Source of the DNA: Tritrichomonas musculus
Lineage: Eukaryota > Parabasalia > Tritrichomonadida > Tritrichomonadidae
DNA: 64,000 nucleotides
Direction: 5' to 3'
Assembly: GCA_039105265.1 (NCBI GenBank)
Contig: JAPFFF010000013.1
Span: 1,364,001 to 1,428,000, forward strand
The notes beneath the pieces are model-generated. The model had not been told where the DNA came from. It searched no databases and worked only from the letters and a program-made list of their open reading frames with translations. Shown in pieces: positions 21,786-33,179 of this stretch (within the stretch, counting starts at the first letter, position 1; each line of letters begins with the position of its first letter). Both the position numbers and the translations under genes were made by a program.

Positions 21786-21945
21786 AGGGCGTACGTCCAA
21801 TTCAATACTCAGAATTCAATGAGATTTCTCAAATATTTTCGATCTTTTTTGGAGTAAAAAAAGTTGAAAAATCAATTATATTTTTGAGGAAATAAAATGC
21901 TTATTATTCATAGATTGATGATATATTAAAAAAAATATTTTTATG

Positions 21946-21949
<4 letters not shown>

Positions 21950-21989
<40 letters not shown>
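21950..21989 (+). repeat. Homopolymer run of ~39-40 T
   Basis: An uninterrupted T tract inside the left part of the pogo-like element. Confidence 0.9.
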
Positions 21990-21990
<1 letters not shown>

Positions 21991-22202
21991 CATTTTTAAT
22001 TCAAAATTAAATTTTGTAAAATTTTATTGGTCAAAAAAACAATTATTTTTTTGATCGTTTAGGACAAATATCATCATTTTTGACCTAAACTTTTTCATAA
22101 TTTGGAAGTATTGAAAGATGTATTCTATGAGTTTATTCAATATTAACAAGTTTACAACATTTTTGGGAAGTACAGTAACTGCTTTGAGTCTAGACTCTCT
22201 CA

Positions 22203-23070
22203 ATTTCTTCCAAAGACACAAATAAACTCAACAAAATAACTAAATAAGAGTAGTTTACAAAACAATTCTTAGGTATATCCCAGCGTAACGTGGAAAAGTA
22301 AACCATGCAAAGATAATTATTTTAGAATGTCTTTTCCTAAAGCTCAAACAAATTCAAAAAACTCACTAAATAAGATCGTTTTACAAAATAATTCTTTTAT
22401 TAATTCCAGTATGTTTTATTTTCCTTATAAACAAATAAATTATCGATAGTTTTTTCATCTGCCAACTATGTGCTGGAATTTGTACGATAGTTATTTTGTA
22501 AATCGCTTTTATTTAGTAAATTTGGCGAATTTGCTTGAGTTTTAGGAAAAAATATTAAAAATGAATAATCTTTGCTTGGTTTGCTTATCAATGATGTATA
22601 ATCAACAATTAAAATGGAAAAAGTGATTTGAACGAATTGGGAATAGAATTTTTAATATCAATATGAAGAAAATTAGAAAACAATTTCCTGCATAAACTCA
22701 TAATTTTCAAAATTTTGAAATTCGCCTTTTAGGTAAAAAAAAATTCGCCTTTTAGGTTAAAATAATTCATATCACTTGTGATCTGAATATAAAAATTGGT
22801 AAATTTCGAGTTCTTCCTCATGAAATATAAATTACTTATATAATTATATTTAAAAATAATATATTTATAAAAATAAAAAAAAATTGTTTTTTGAATTAAG
22901 ATAACCAGATTAGGATTCAATTTTTTTCAAAAAAATAATTTATTTTTATCTTAAATTCCTCTCGAAAAATATGTCTTTTTTATATTATATTTATCATTAA
23001 TACTATCATTTAAAAATTATATTTTGAAAGAAAAATGATCTGTCGAGTGGATAGAAGTTTCCATACCTTT
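22203..23070. repeat. Long inverted repeat, left arm (868 bp)
   Basis: Reverse complement of 25897-26744, nearly base for base. This arm has an extra ~20 bp from a small duplication of TTCGCCTTTTAGGT near 22725-22760. The outer end reads ATTTCTTCCAAAGACACA and the inner end GTTTCCATACCTTT. Each arm itself contains three copies of a 75-bp unit in alternating orientation (motif ACTAAATAA..TTTACAAAA). Confidence 0.9.
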
Positions 23071-23300
23071 CAATATAAGAAACAACTACTTCATTCAAAA
23101 AAGAAAAACAAATTTCGAGTCATATCTCAATATTCCAATACTAACTTAAACGCGATATCTAATATATTAGGACTCAATATTTTATATCTTAATTTCTAAA
23201 ACTCAAAACAAGTGGTTAAAAACGTAGACAAAGGACTTGTTCCAAATTATATTTAGCAATTCAATAAAAAAAATTTTCAATAAAATTTAGGGTTTTCTTT

Positions 23301-23480
23301 TTAAAATTCTTTTATAAAATAATTTCCTTTTTCATCTTCAAGTAAAAAAGTTGGAAAATCTGAAAGCAAGATGCAATTAAAATCATCTGTTTTTACAGCT
23401 TGAATGATCTTTTCGATTTCAAAGCAATCATCATCTTCCTTTATTCTTCCGTACTCTTTAATAAATAGAGTATTCAGCAT
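23301..23480 (-). CDS. Small ORF overlapping the transposase stop, 59 residues
   Basis: Starts at the ATG at 23478-23480, overlapping the transposase stop in ATGCTGA, and ends at 23301. It reads MLNTLFIKEYGRIKEDDDCF and continues acidic and hydrophobic to GNYFIKEF. Coding-like composition suggests it is either the real C-terminus of the transposase displaced by a frameshift, or a second overlapping gene of the element. Pogo-family transposases often end in an acidic tail, which favours the frameshift reading. Confidence 0.4.
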   Translation of the reverse strand: MLNTLFIKEYGRIKEDDDCFEIEKIIQAVKTDDFNCILLSDFPTFLLEDEKGNYFIKEF

Positions 23481-24814
23481 TTTGATGATATTAAATTTTG
23501 TGTTCTCAATTGGCCTGGTAATGTCGGTAAGGTCAAGTTGTTTTGAATAGGCCTTTGTACATCTAATGGGAAAATACCCGTTTTTGAGAATCCGGATTCA
23601 ATATTTTCAAAAGTGCACGCAAGGTGTAAAGCTTTCTTGAAAGCGAATACCAATTGCTCTCTAATTTGTTGAGTAGTTTTTTTTGAAACAGATTGAAAAT
23701 CAATTTGTTGAATACCATCCCATTCAATATTAAAATCAATTTTGGATAACTCGATTTTTAAGTATGATTTTAAAGGCCCAGCCACTGAAACGTCAAAAGG
23801 TTGAAGAATATGAGTACAGTGGCTGGGTAGAACTAATAAATCTACATTAAATAAATTGAATATATAATTGGCCAGATAATTTTCACGCGATGAATGGCCG
23901 TCCACAATTAAGAGAACAGGTTCGTCTCTTAATTCATGTGGTAATTTTAATCTATAATGTGATAAAAAAGAACAAAAGTATATTGCATAAATTACAAAAC
24001 AGTCTTTGTTCATCCAACCGCTTGCTGTTGAAATAACAAAAGTGCTATCAATAAAATTTTCTATATTTCTCCTCGTTTTTTTATTTGGAAGAATTATAAA
24101 AGGATCCAAATTAAATCCATCGGCGCAAATGGTCACAACACCAGTAATATGAGGAAATTTCTGATTTTCGATCGTTATTGGAATTACTCCTTTTGGCGCA
24201 ATTACCTTTAATTTTCGGTTGGTATCGACCATGGTTTCATCCATGTTAAAGATGAGTTTCGGATTCCTGTTTAAAAGTAGCCAATTATCTGTAAAAAAGT
24301 TTTGAATGGATATCTGGTCGCATGAAAATCTCCTAACAAATTCCAAAGGTTGTGGATTGACACACCTCAAATTCAGCTGAAGAACGAAATGATATATCCA
24401 ACTTTGACAAGGTGTCTTTAAATCATCAAGGTGCTCAATCAATTTTGGGCAGCAGATTTGTGTTAATAATAAGGCAGCTTTTTTAATCCTCTGTTTTTTT
24501 AAATTAAAGGCCAAATTTGCAGCAATGATTGCGGGAATGCAATTTGAGAAATCAGCAGCCTCAGTTACATAATCTATAAAATATTGTTGATCGATTTTAC
24601 TAAGGTACACATCTGCACCACCTTCGTACCCTGGATACCAAATTTTAAACTGAGCTGTTCTTACAAGACATGTAACGAGAGCTGCATTCCCACTTAATTC
24701 ATAATCTAAAATAATTTTTTCATATGTTTTGCCCGATTTTTTCGCAAGAAATATTTCAACTTGAAGAATTGTTAAAAAATCATGTGTGGCAGCTGTAGCA
24801 AGTTCGTCAAACAT
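23474..24814 (-). CDS. DDE_1 transposase, pogo/Tigger/CENP-B-like
   Basis: 446 residues, uninterrupted. The DDE_1 catalytic core is clear: NMDET with D192, LLIVDGHSSR with D305, then LPSHCTHILQPFDVSVAGPL with D341. The N-terminal 170 residues include 'KKSGKTYEKIILDYEL' and 'AANLAFNLKKQRIKKAALLL', with a helical DNA-binding character like CENP-B HTH modules, though shorter than usual; an upstream exon could be missing. It catalyses cut-and-paste transposition in the nucleus. It lies between the two 850-bp inverted arms and within the AGGGCGTAC-bordered element. Intact reading frame and catalytic residues suggest a recently active copy, apart from the possible frameshift at its C-terminus. Confidence 0.85.
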   Translation of the reverse strand: MFDELATAATHDFLTILQVEIFLAKKSGKTYEKIILDYELSGNAALVTCLVRTAQFKIWYPGYEGGADVYLSKIDQQYFIDYVTEAADFSNCIPAIIAANLAFNLKKQRIKKAALLLTQICCPKLIEHLDDLKTPCQSWIYHFVLQLNLRCVNPQPLEFVRRFSCDQISIQNFFTDNWLLLNRNPKLIFNMDETMVDTNRKLKVIAPKGVIPITIENQKFPHITGVVTICADGFNLDPFIILPNKKTRRNIENFIDSTFVISTASGWMNKDCFVIYAIYFCSFLSHYRLKLPHELRDEPVLLIVDGHSSRENYLANYIFNLFNVDLLVLPSHCTHILQPFDVSVAGPLKSYLKIELSKIDFNIEWDGIQQIDFQSVSKKTTQQIREQLVFAFKKALHLACTFENIESGFSKTGIFPLDVQRPIQNNLTLPTLPGQLRTQNLISSKC

Positions 24815-25128
24815 TAGTTGGCTAATAAGAAAGTGAAATTTTTAAGCAAAAAAAAAAAGTGTTCAAAAATAAAATTCATTGAATTTTATAATTGTAAATA
24901 AATTTGGTCAGAATTTGAATGAATTTTGATCATCATCCTCTGAAAATACCTTGGAGTAAGAAATGAGAAATATCCTTTCAATTTAAACTTTTTCATAAAG
25001 ATCGTTTTTTAAACAAAGCTTTTTAAATAAGGAATAAATTTATATGCAATTTTTTCAATGAAAATATCAGTTCACTCCAGCCTTTTTGAATACACTCCAG
25101 ACTCAAAACAGTTACTGTACGCCCTTAA

Positions 25129-25896
25129 AAACAAACTCTTATAGAAAATTTTTTGATTTTAATATCCCGTGAAATAAAGAAGAAAAATACAAATTCTCAG
25201 GCCAAAACTAATATTTTTGTCGATAACTTTATTGGGATATATGGGATAAAACAATTATGATTGTATAATTATTGAAGAAGAACATTTTTTTGTTTTTGAA
25301 TATTCTATGTACACAAATTTTGAATTATTATATTTTTATTATTTCAATTTTTAAATAATCAATTTAAATATAAAGGAATAAAAAAAATCCGGTTCATCGA
25401 CTTGTTCAATATATGATAATGTCAGGATATCACATAGAATATGATTATTCCTCAATCCGTATAATTGTCTTATATTTGTATTGTTGTATCGAAATTACTA
25501 TAATAGATTATATTATATTATTTGATAAGGTATATGGTATAAACTTAAAAAATGCATAAGAATTCAATAATAACGTTTTTGGTGAAAAATTGCTAAAATT
25601 GGATGAAAATTTGGTTTATTTCAAATCAGATGAAGCAAACAATGATGATTGAATTAGACATTTAGCTTATAAATCAATATTTAAGTTACTTAATGAATTT
25701 TTAGAACTTTTTACAAAAACAATAAACAAATTCGTCGATACATGTATTAAATATTGATATAAAATCTATATTTTTCAAAAAAAATATATCAATTACATGC
25801 ATTATAAATTGTATTATTGCATTATAACGATTAAAAAGGAATAAGTATTTTATATTTTGAGAAAAAATTAAAAAAAGAAAAGATAAAGATAGAAAA
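25129..25896. other. Non-coding stretch between element end and right arm
   Basis: AT-rich. Contains CAGGCCAAAACTAAT at about 25198, a word that recurs at about 30868. No gene seen. Confidence 0.4.
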
Positions 25897-26744
25897 AAAG
25901 GTATGGAAACTTCTATCCACTCGACAGATCATTTTTCTTTCAAAATATAATTTTTAAATGATAGTATTAATGATAAATATAATATAAAAAAGACATATTT
26001 TTCGAGAGGAATTTAAGATAAAAATAAATTATTTTTTTGAAAAAAATTGAATCCTAATCTGGTTATCTTAATTCAAAAAACAATTTTTTTTTATTTTTAT
26101 AAATATATTATTTTTAAATATAATTATATAAGTAATTTATATTTCATGAGGAAGAACTCGAAATTTACCAATTTTTATATTCAGATCACAAGTGATATGA
26201 ATTATTTTAACCTAAAAGGCGAATTTCAAAATTTTGAAAATTATGAGTTTATACAGGAAATTGTTTTCTAATTTTCTTCATATTGATATTAAAAATTCTA
26301 TTCCCAATTCGTTCAAATCACTTTTTCCATTTTTATTGTTGATTATAAAGCATCAAGGATAAGCAAACCAAGCAAAGATTATTCATTTTTAATATTTTTT
26401 CCTAAAACTCAAGCAAATTCGCCAAATTTACTAAATAAAAGCGATTTACAAAATAACTATCGTACAAATTCCAGCACATAGTTGGCAGATGAAAAAACTA
26501 TCGATAATTTATTTGTTTATAAGGAAAATAAAACATACTGGAATTAATAAAAGAATTATTTTGTAAAACGATCTTATTTAGTGAGTTTTTTGAATTTGTT
26601 TGAGCTTTAGGAAAAGACATTCTAAAATAATTATCTTTGCATGGTTTACTTTTCCACGTTACGCTGGGATATACCTAAGAATTGTTTTGTAAACTACTCT
26701 TATTTAGTTATTTTGTTGAGTTTATTTGTGTCTTTGGAAGAAAT
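25897..26744. repeat. Long inverted repeat, right arm (848 bp)
   Basis: Inverted partner of 22203-23070, with 2.8 kb between the arms. The short open frame at 26047-26271 has a mirror image in the left arm at 22729-22920. It looks like an AT-rich chance frame rather than a gene. Confidence 0.9.
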
Positions 26745-27584
26745 ACTATAAAAAAAATAAATTAACCTTTTTGGTCAAAAAATTTTCATCTTTATTGGTC
26801 AATTATAAAATTCATATCATCAATGATATGAACTATACAAAAAATTGATAACATCATATAAGATCTCCAAATCCACTCGAAAAACATGGCCTTTTTTTAT
26901 TTTATTTTCTAATAAATAAAAAAATGAAGAACATATAAAAAAACTAAAAACTTTTGTCGACTCATTCATCTTTAAATTGATTTTTTCTTAAAAAAACATT
27001 TTTTTCTCATTATGCATTTTATGAGATTTGAATTAAGCACTTTCATACTATTTTCAAATATGTTAATAATATGATAAAACAATATTAGATATGTATTAAA
27101 CTTTGATGAGTTTTTTCCGTTGATCAGAAGTGCGAGAACTAAAAATAACGTATTTTTTAATTTAAAAAAGTGGATTTTTTCACTAAATTGTTAATCAAAT
27201 CAATGCTATTTTTAATATAATATAATGCATACCTAATGCTATACATCATATTTAATTATTAGGTCGTTTTAATGTTTGCAGAAGTAAGTGGGAAAAAATA
27301 GTATTTTGGAAATTTCTAATTAGTTCTGATATATTGTTGATTTTAATATTATTTATTTATATATAAATTAAATTATATATATAGTTTTAATATAATATAT
27401 AAAATAGTTTTTTAATTTATAGAGATATTAGTATTTAAAAAAATAATAAATATAATATAAAAATATAGGGAGCTCTGGTGAATTTTATAGAGATAACTAT
27501 TTGTATTTTTATTATAATCAACATGTATATATATATTTTCTTATTAATCTGAATCACTCGCCGGGGGTAATTTTATTTTTATTT

Positions 27585-28610
27585 TATAAAATTCTGAAGA
27601 AAAAATACGTTTTAATTAATTCCCCTCAATTTCAAATTTTCATAAAAAAATTCAAAAAAATATGGTTTCTTATTGTTAAATCGTAATGAAAATAAAGTGA
27701 ATTAGAATATATACTATGATAAATATAAAAAAACTATCATTTCCCGATTTTATGCAACTTTGCCAAATTATTAAAATCAAGATATTTCAACCATCTTTTA
27801 TTAAAATGTATGCTTATCCAACTATTATTATGCACATTTGATAACTGATTTTAATTCCTCTATATATCTTTTGTTTTGTTTGATATTAAACAAAACAAAG
27901 CATTCCTAGAAAAATTGGCCCTATAAATAATACGTATTATAATTATAAAAAAATGAAATTTAAAAATCTAATCAATATTATAATATTAATACATATTATA
28001 ATTCATATGTATATTTTTTATTTTAAATTTACCTATTTAATTTTAAGATATTTATAAAAAAATATAACGACTATTGCAAATTTAAATTTTAAATGATTAA
28101 TCAAATTTTTCATTCTGTTCTCACAAATTAATTTTTTATGCAAAAAATCATTTTTTTTATATTTTTATGCTTGAAACAATAACTATGAGCGATTTACATA
28201 TAAATAAATTAAAAATTAGCTCTTTTTTTAGTAAGTTAAAAATTCTGAAGGAAAAAAACGCGTTGTAATTATCTCCCCTCAATTTATAATTTTTAACAAA
28301 AAATATAAAAAAATGTGGTTCAAAGTTAAAAAAATTTAATAAAAATTATATGAGATAATACATATATAGCGGTAATTATCAAAATATGATTAATGACTTG
28401 TTTTCAGCAACTTAGTCTAAAAATTAAAATCAAGATATCTTGAGATTGTATGAGTAAAATTTGTCCCTGATGTAGTATATTCATTAATATCTTTGGATAA
28501 TTGTATTTTCATCCAAAAATTCAGATATTGTCCAGAATTTGATAAAAAAAAATCAATTTAATTTTCTGAAAGCTCCTAGAAAAAATGGCCCTATAGTTTG
28601 GTTTACTAAT
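27585..28610 (+). repeat. Diverged direct duplication, period ~660 bp
   Basis: Two copies (about 27585-27925 and 28245-28610) share in order 'AAAATTCTGAAG', 'CCCCTCAATTT', 'AAAATCAAGATAT' and 'TCCTAGAAAAA.TGGCCCTATA'. The copies differ considerably between the shared words. Confidence 0.6.
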
Positions 28611-29198
28611 GGTATTTATTAATATATAGGAAATATAATGCCGATATCAAAATTTATAGAGATTTTAACCTATTTGTTTTCAAGATATTTATTTAAATTT
28701 TATATTTGGTCAGATATTTTCGAAAATTTTGTCTATAATTTTATAGCAAAAATGGCTCAAATCGTATTATTCTGAATCTTATCTTTCCAAAGAAAGAATT
28801 ATTATTGTACATCAGACTTTTCAATCTCTTTCAGCTGTATCACATCATTGGGATTATAACGATTTGAGTCATCATCTCAATAATTCCAGTCAATGTTCAG
28901 CTCATCACTTTTTATCTTGATATTTTGGTTTTTTTTTGGTTGGGATTCCCAACTTGGGAAAAATTAAATCTAATTTTTTTTTATTATTGAATTATTTTTA
29001 ATAAAATAAAAATAACAATGTAATTTACATATATATAAATATTTATTTGTGTTCTAAAAGAGAGAAAATGTAATTACTCTCCAACATTTATAAAATTATA
29101 ATTGAATGGTTTATTTTTTATTTTATTAAAATTTTAAAACACAAATATTTTTACTCCTAGTGACTAATATAATTTAAAATCCTATCATAATAGAGAAG

Positions 29199-29199
29199 G

Positions 29200-29227
<28 letters not shown>
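29199..29227 (+). repeat. TA dinucleotide microsatellite
   Basis: About 14 uninterrupted TA units. Confidence 0.9.
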
Positions 29228-29231
<4 letters not shown>

Positions 29232-29287
29232 TTATAATTTAATAATAATGAAATCAACCAGCTCTCGCACCTCTCGTTGATCAAAAA

Positions 29288-30480
29288 AGAGGCATATCAA
29301 CCAAAAAAAAGCTCTCAAAAAGTGAAAGTAGAAAATAAGATAAGTCCAGTTTTAAAAGATTAATATAAAAAAGAAGAATGTATTTATGATCTTTGGAATC
29401 CAATTATTTAGTTTGTACAATAAAAATTAATAGTTTTTAGGTAAAAAACATCAATTTTGATTTTTTATTTTATCCACTCGATAGAAATATAAGATCCAAG
29501 ATTCTTTACATTTATAACTTAATAATATTAACAAATTACTAATGGTTTTTATGATTACTCTATACGTTCTTTAAATATTTAAACATAAAACGTCTTATTT
29601 TCAAATAGCTGTGATGCTAATCATATTTCATTTTTTAATCAAAATATAACAGCCATTTTAATAATTATATTGGGATTTTCTTTTATACGTTTCAATATAC
29701 ACTAATATTATACTTTCAATTCAATTGATTGTTCATTGAAAAAATAAAATATAATTAGTGCTCAAAATATGATTTTTAGAGGATTTATAGAACTTTTGAT
29801 AAATTCATTTCATTTTACTTTAAAATTATATAAAAAAAAATTTGAAATAAATCTTTTTTTCTTTTTCCGATCGAACTTTTTCAAATAATTATATTTTAAA
29901 TAAATATTTGAGAATATTAGAGCAGAAATTTATTTTGTTGATTAATAAAAATTATATACTTCTTTATTATAAATCAAATAATGATTTTGCCTACTTTGTA
30001 AAAACAAAATAAAATATTTTAAAATATTTATTTTATATTTTTTGTTACATGCAAATATAATTACTTTTATAAATACATAATTAATATCTAAGTATATTTA
30101 TATCATAAAATAAATTTTTGATAATTCAATTTCCAAGTTATAAATAAAACTTATCTATTCTTCTCAAATTGAAAGAATATTCAATTAACCTTCTCTCAAA
30201 TTGAAAAGCTATTCAATAAAAATTCTCTCAAATTGAAATGGCATTCAATCATGATCTTATCAAAAATGAAAGAGAATTCATTTTTCAATTTATCAAATTT
30301 GAATATATCTACTTTTTGAATTGAATATATTGAGTTAAAAATGATGATTTGAATGAAAACTAAAAACTGTATAGAAGTTTTCGTTTGCTTAAGAGGAAAA
30401 GTTTTAATATACATCATTTAAATCTTATATTATCATTTTCAAAAAAATTTATCGAGTAGAATTTTGGTTGACATGCCTCT
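29288..30480. mobile_element. Candidate element with 19-bp TIRs
   Basis: AGAGGCATATCAACCAAAA at 29288-29306 is inverted, with one mismatch, at 30462-30480. No clear target duplication and no transposase frame, so this is a candidate only. Confidence 0.35.
30157..30250 (+). repeat. Short tandem repeat, ~37-bp unit
   Basis: Three units of the form TTCTCTCAAATTGAAA..GC.ATTCAAT. The 73-residue minus-strand frame across it is a by-product. Confidence 0.7.
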
Positions 30481-31511
30481 ATCAAAAATTGCAAATTTTT
30501 GGATTTTATTTTTTTCTTGTTTTTCGGTAATAAAATTAAAATTATATTTTTTTGATTTTATATTTATGCTACAAATATTATATACATGATGATGGACTAA
30601 TTTTTAATAAAAAATGATCAATATTCGAGCTTTTTTTGCATAAAATAAAATTGAATTGAAAAAGAGTTTCCATACCTTTATAGAAAAGTATTCAATTTTA
30701 AAATCTGGCACAATTTATTAAATAATGAGTTTTTTTTAGATTTTTTAATTTATTTAAGCATAAAATAAAAATTCGTCTCGGCCTTTTTTTTTTTTATTTT
30801 AAATAAATTCATATATTTCACTCTAGATGATTGATATCTCAACTTCCACGAAAGATAATAATATTCTGTCAGGCCAAAACTAATAATTTTTAGTATTAAT
30901 TAATTTACCTTCGAAATAATGATGTATCATTTAAATTCTATGAGATGAAGATTATTGATTCACCAAGATTCCATTTATCAAAAAAATATAAATACTTGCA
31001 ATAAATTTTATATTAATATAAACCATGCAAACACTCCGAAATGCTTATAAAGCCTTTTATGCTCCAAAAATATATTTAAAAATTTTTTTTACATCTACAA
31101 AATAAATTGAATATAAATTTTTTTTAATCTTTCAAAATTGAATAACATGAATAATTCTTTGAAAAAGTTGACGTTGTTATAAAAAGAAAATTTTTAAAAA
31201 AAAATTATAAATATAAAATATAATAGTATTGATTCATTAAAAAATAAAAGTAAATTACATGATTTTATCAGTTAAATAAAAAATCTATGTCATTCAAAAT
31301 AAACTGAAATTCAAAACTCAGAACTTTTTTGACATTAATTTGACCTATCTTTGACCTAAAATTTTTAAAAAAGTGGTCTGACTTTTGATTTAGTTTATAA
31401 AACAAGACATTCAAAAACTAAACTATGACTTTCAATTTTAAATGAAAAAAGTGAGGTCAAAAAATAACCGAAAGAACTTTTTAACAATAAATTTTCGATC
31501 ATCATATTTCA

Positions 31512-31518
31512 TCATTTC
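31512..31518 (+). promoter_or_regulatory. Inr-like TCATTTC
   Basis: TCATTTC lies about 7 bases before the ATG at 31525, in a run of TCAT words. It fits the trichomonad Inr. Confidence 0.45.
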
Positions 31519-31524
31519 TAATAA

Positions 31525-32208
31525 ATGTTAAATCTTAAAAAGTATCAGAACCATATCTTTGGCTGTGACCGTAATTCGATCTCGCTAATGTCTCAGATAG
31601 ATCATTCTAACGTTGATCGAAATTACATGGAAATGCAGATGAAAAGCCACATAGACTATCTTGACCAGAATAATGTCACCCAATATTCAAATTTCTCTAA
31701 AACCTTTAAGTCATATGGTCTAAGAGCAGAAGAAGAGAAAGAATTATTGAAATTGTTTCAGGAATCCCACCATTCCCTTTTTTTGTTGAAACCTAGAGAA
31801 TTAAATAAAGCAAACTCTGGAGAGAGGAATCTTTTATTCAACAGAATTGCACTTCAATTTCAAGGTGACTTCATAATTCATGTACAAGAATACGTCAAAC
31901 AAAAGCATTTAAATAAAATTCGTGGTTTTATGAAAGAAAATGATCAAGTAAAGCTTATTTTAGAAATTAAAAATCTAATTAGCTATCTTACAAATCAGAA
32001 TGTTGCAAAAATTAGATGTCCACAAGAAGAAATTGATTTTTCTCAACTAGGAGAAATTGAATTCACACAACAAGAAGAGATTGATAACAATCTTTTCGTT
32101 GTTGACTCAAACCCAATGAACTATGACTTCAACGAAGAAGATAACCAATTAATCTATACTGATTTTTGCTTCTCATTTGACTTTAGTAACGAAAATATTT
32201 CCTTTTAA
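31525..32208 (+). CDS. Hypothetical protein, possibly IBD (initiator-binding domain) family
   Basis: 227 residues, no signal peptide or membrane segment. Residues about 60-160 are helical and basic: 'LRAEEEKELLKLFQESHHSL', 'GERNLLFNRIALQFQGDF', 'IIHVQEYVKQKHLNKIRGFM'. The order of helices, a basic 'ERN/KRD..L...AL.F' followed by '..I..YV..K..NKI', resembles the winged-helix Inr-binding domain (IBD) family of trichomonads, which recognises the initiator element. That is a pattern impression without a search. The C-terminus (about 165-227) is acidic with 'EEIDFSQLGEIEFTQQEEID'-like repeats, which could act as an activation or docking tail. No close neighbour on the same strand suggests a pathway. 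Confidence 0.55.
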   Translation: MLNLKKYQNHIFGCDRNSISLMSQIDHSNVDRNYMEMQMKSHIDYLDQNNVTQYSNFSKTFKSYGLRAEEEKELLKLFQESHHSLFLLKPRELNKANSGERNLLFNRIALQFQGDFIIHVQEYVKQKHLNKIRGFMKENDQVKLILEIKNLISYLTNQNVAKIRCPQEEIDFSQLGEIEFTQQEEIDNNLFVVDSNPMNYDFNEEDNQLIYTDFCFSFDFSNENISF

Positions 32209-32518
32209 TTTGTGACATATCTCAAGGATATATCCAAATTAAGAGCAAATGGGAAATGTGAAAGCAAAAATTATTTAGTATACTGCCCTAATATTGTATC
32301 TAGGGCGAAGGTAAATAAAATTTTATTATGTAAGCACTCAATTGTCTATTTTTTTTATTTATTCATTCAATCTAATATTTTGATTAAATCAATCTGACTG
32401 ATGCTCTCTTGCTAAGAATTTTTATCATTTTTTCCTTAAGTAACTTGATAAATCAAGCTTCAATAGTATTTTTATAGCAATTTATCCATATATATTAAAG
32501 ATTTCTCCAAAAAAATTT

Positions 32519-32749
32519 AAAAACCGATATTAGAGCCATTTTGGCTTAACAAACATTTAATATTTGGTTTAAATACATTGCCAAAAGATTATAAAGTTAC
32601 CATCTCTTCCCAGTCTCCAAAGGGAGCCTGGTGTAAGACGATTACCGTATCTAACGTCGAAGGCGCCAAAATCCAAGCAATCCGAGCTGAACGTAGCGAA
32701 CATGTATTGCTTGAGTCACTACGAGCGAAGCGAAGTAGTGGCTATTAAA
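32519..32749 (+). other. GC-richer block: start-less ORF or structured RNA
   Basis: A frame open from 32519 to the TAA at about 32747 has no ATG. Its later part reads SSQSPKGAWCKTITVSNVEG, then AKIQAIRAERSEHVLLESLR, with codon use much richer in G/C than its surroundings. The same DNA forms two good hairpins: CCAG.CTCC-aaag-GGAG.CTGG at about 32606-32633 and CACTAC..GCGAAGCG..GTAGTG at about 32716-32741. A T run follows at about 32757-32773, as for a Pol III terminator. It could be a decayed gene, an inserted foreign fragment or a non-coding RNA. The word GAGCGAAGCG is shared with the hairpin at 41406-41459. Confidence 0.35.
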
Positions 32750-33073
32750 ACATATATTTTTTTTTTTTTTTTTAATTCATAATCTTATCTATTAATAAAA
32801 TTACCCATTAATTTAAATTATTATTCTAAATTATTCTTTTTTTTTTTTTTTTAATTAGCTATTTCATGAGAGATAAGATTGAAACAGATAAATGAGATTA
32901 GTTGATATTGAACGAAATAGACAAAATTTGATGAAACTAGATGAGAATGATAAGATTAATTGAATTTGGATGTGACAGATGAAAAAAATGAGAATTAAGT
33001 AAAATGATGAACAGATTTGTTAACAGATTATATGAGGTCAAAAAGTTTCTTCATTAGGTAAATTTTCATCGTC

Positions 33074-33128
33074 AAAGGTCAAATATCATTCTCTATTCAA
33101 ATCATTGAACAAATATACTCTTAAAATA
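33074..33128 (+). repeat. 55-bp dispersed block, copy 2
   Basis: Differs by one base from 6512-6566. It ends about 50 bp before the ATG of the chromo-shadow gene, so it may be part of that gene's upstream region or a MITE fragment. Confidence 0.75.
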
Positions 33129-33179
33129 CAGATATTCAAAGTTAGAAATAATTTATTGAAAAAGTTTACATATTTTTAA

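Larger units (their letters stand above)
21786..25125. mobile_element. Candidate pogo/Tigger-like transposon
   Basis: The left end AGGGCGTAC and the right end GTACGCCCT are inverted and each bordered by TTAA (21783-21786 and 25125-25128), compatible with a TA or TTAA target. The span of 3.34 kb contains a DDE_1 transposase on the minus strand. The TIR match is only about 9-12 bp, so the borders are tentative, and the left 850-bp arm (22203-23070) lies inside while its partner lies outside. Confidence 0.5.
26745..31511. other. Gene-free AT-rich region with repeats
   Basis: About 4.8 kb with no supportable gene. It holds a diverged direct duplication (27585-27925 with 28245-28610), a TA microsatellite, a candidate TIR element (29288-30480) and a short tandem repeat (30157-30250), listed separately. 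Confidence 0.6.

Noticed and set aside
22729-22920. Frame shared with 26047-26271
   Set aside because: Mirror copies in the inverted arms; no coding-like composition.
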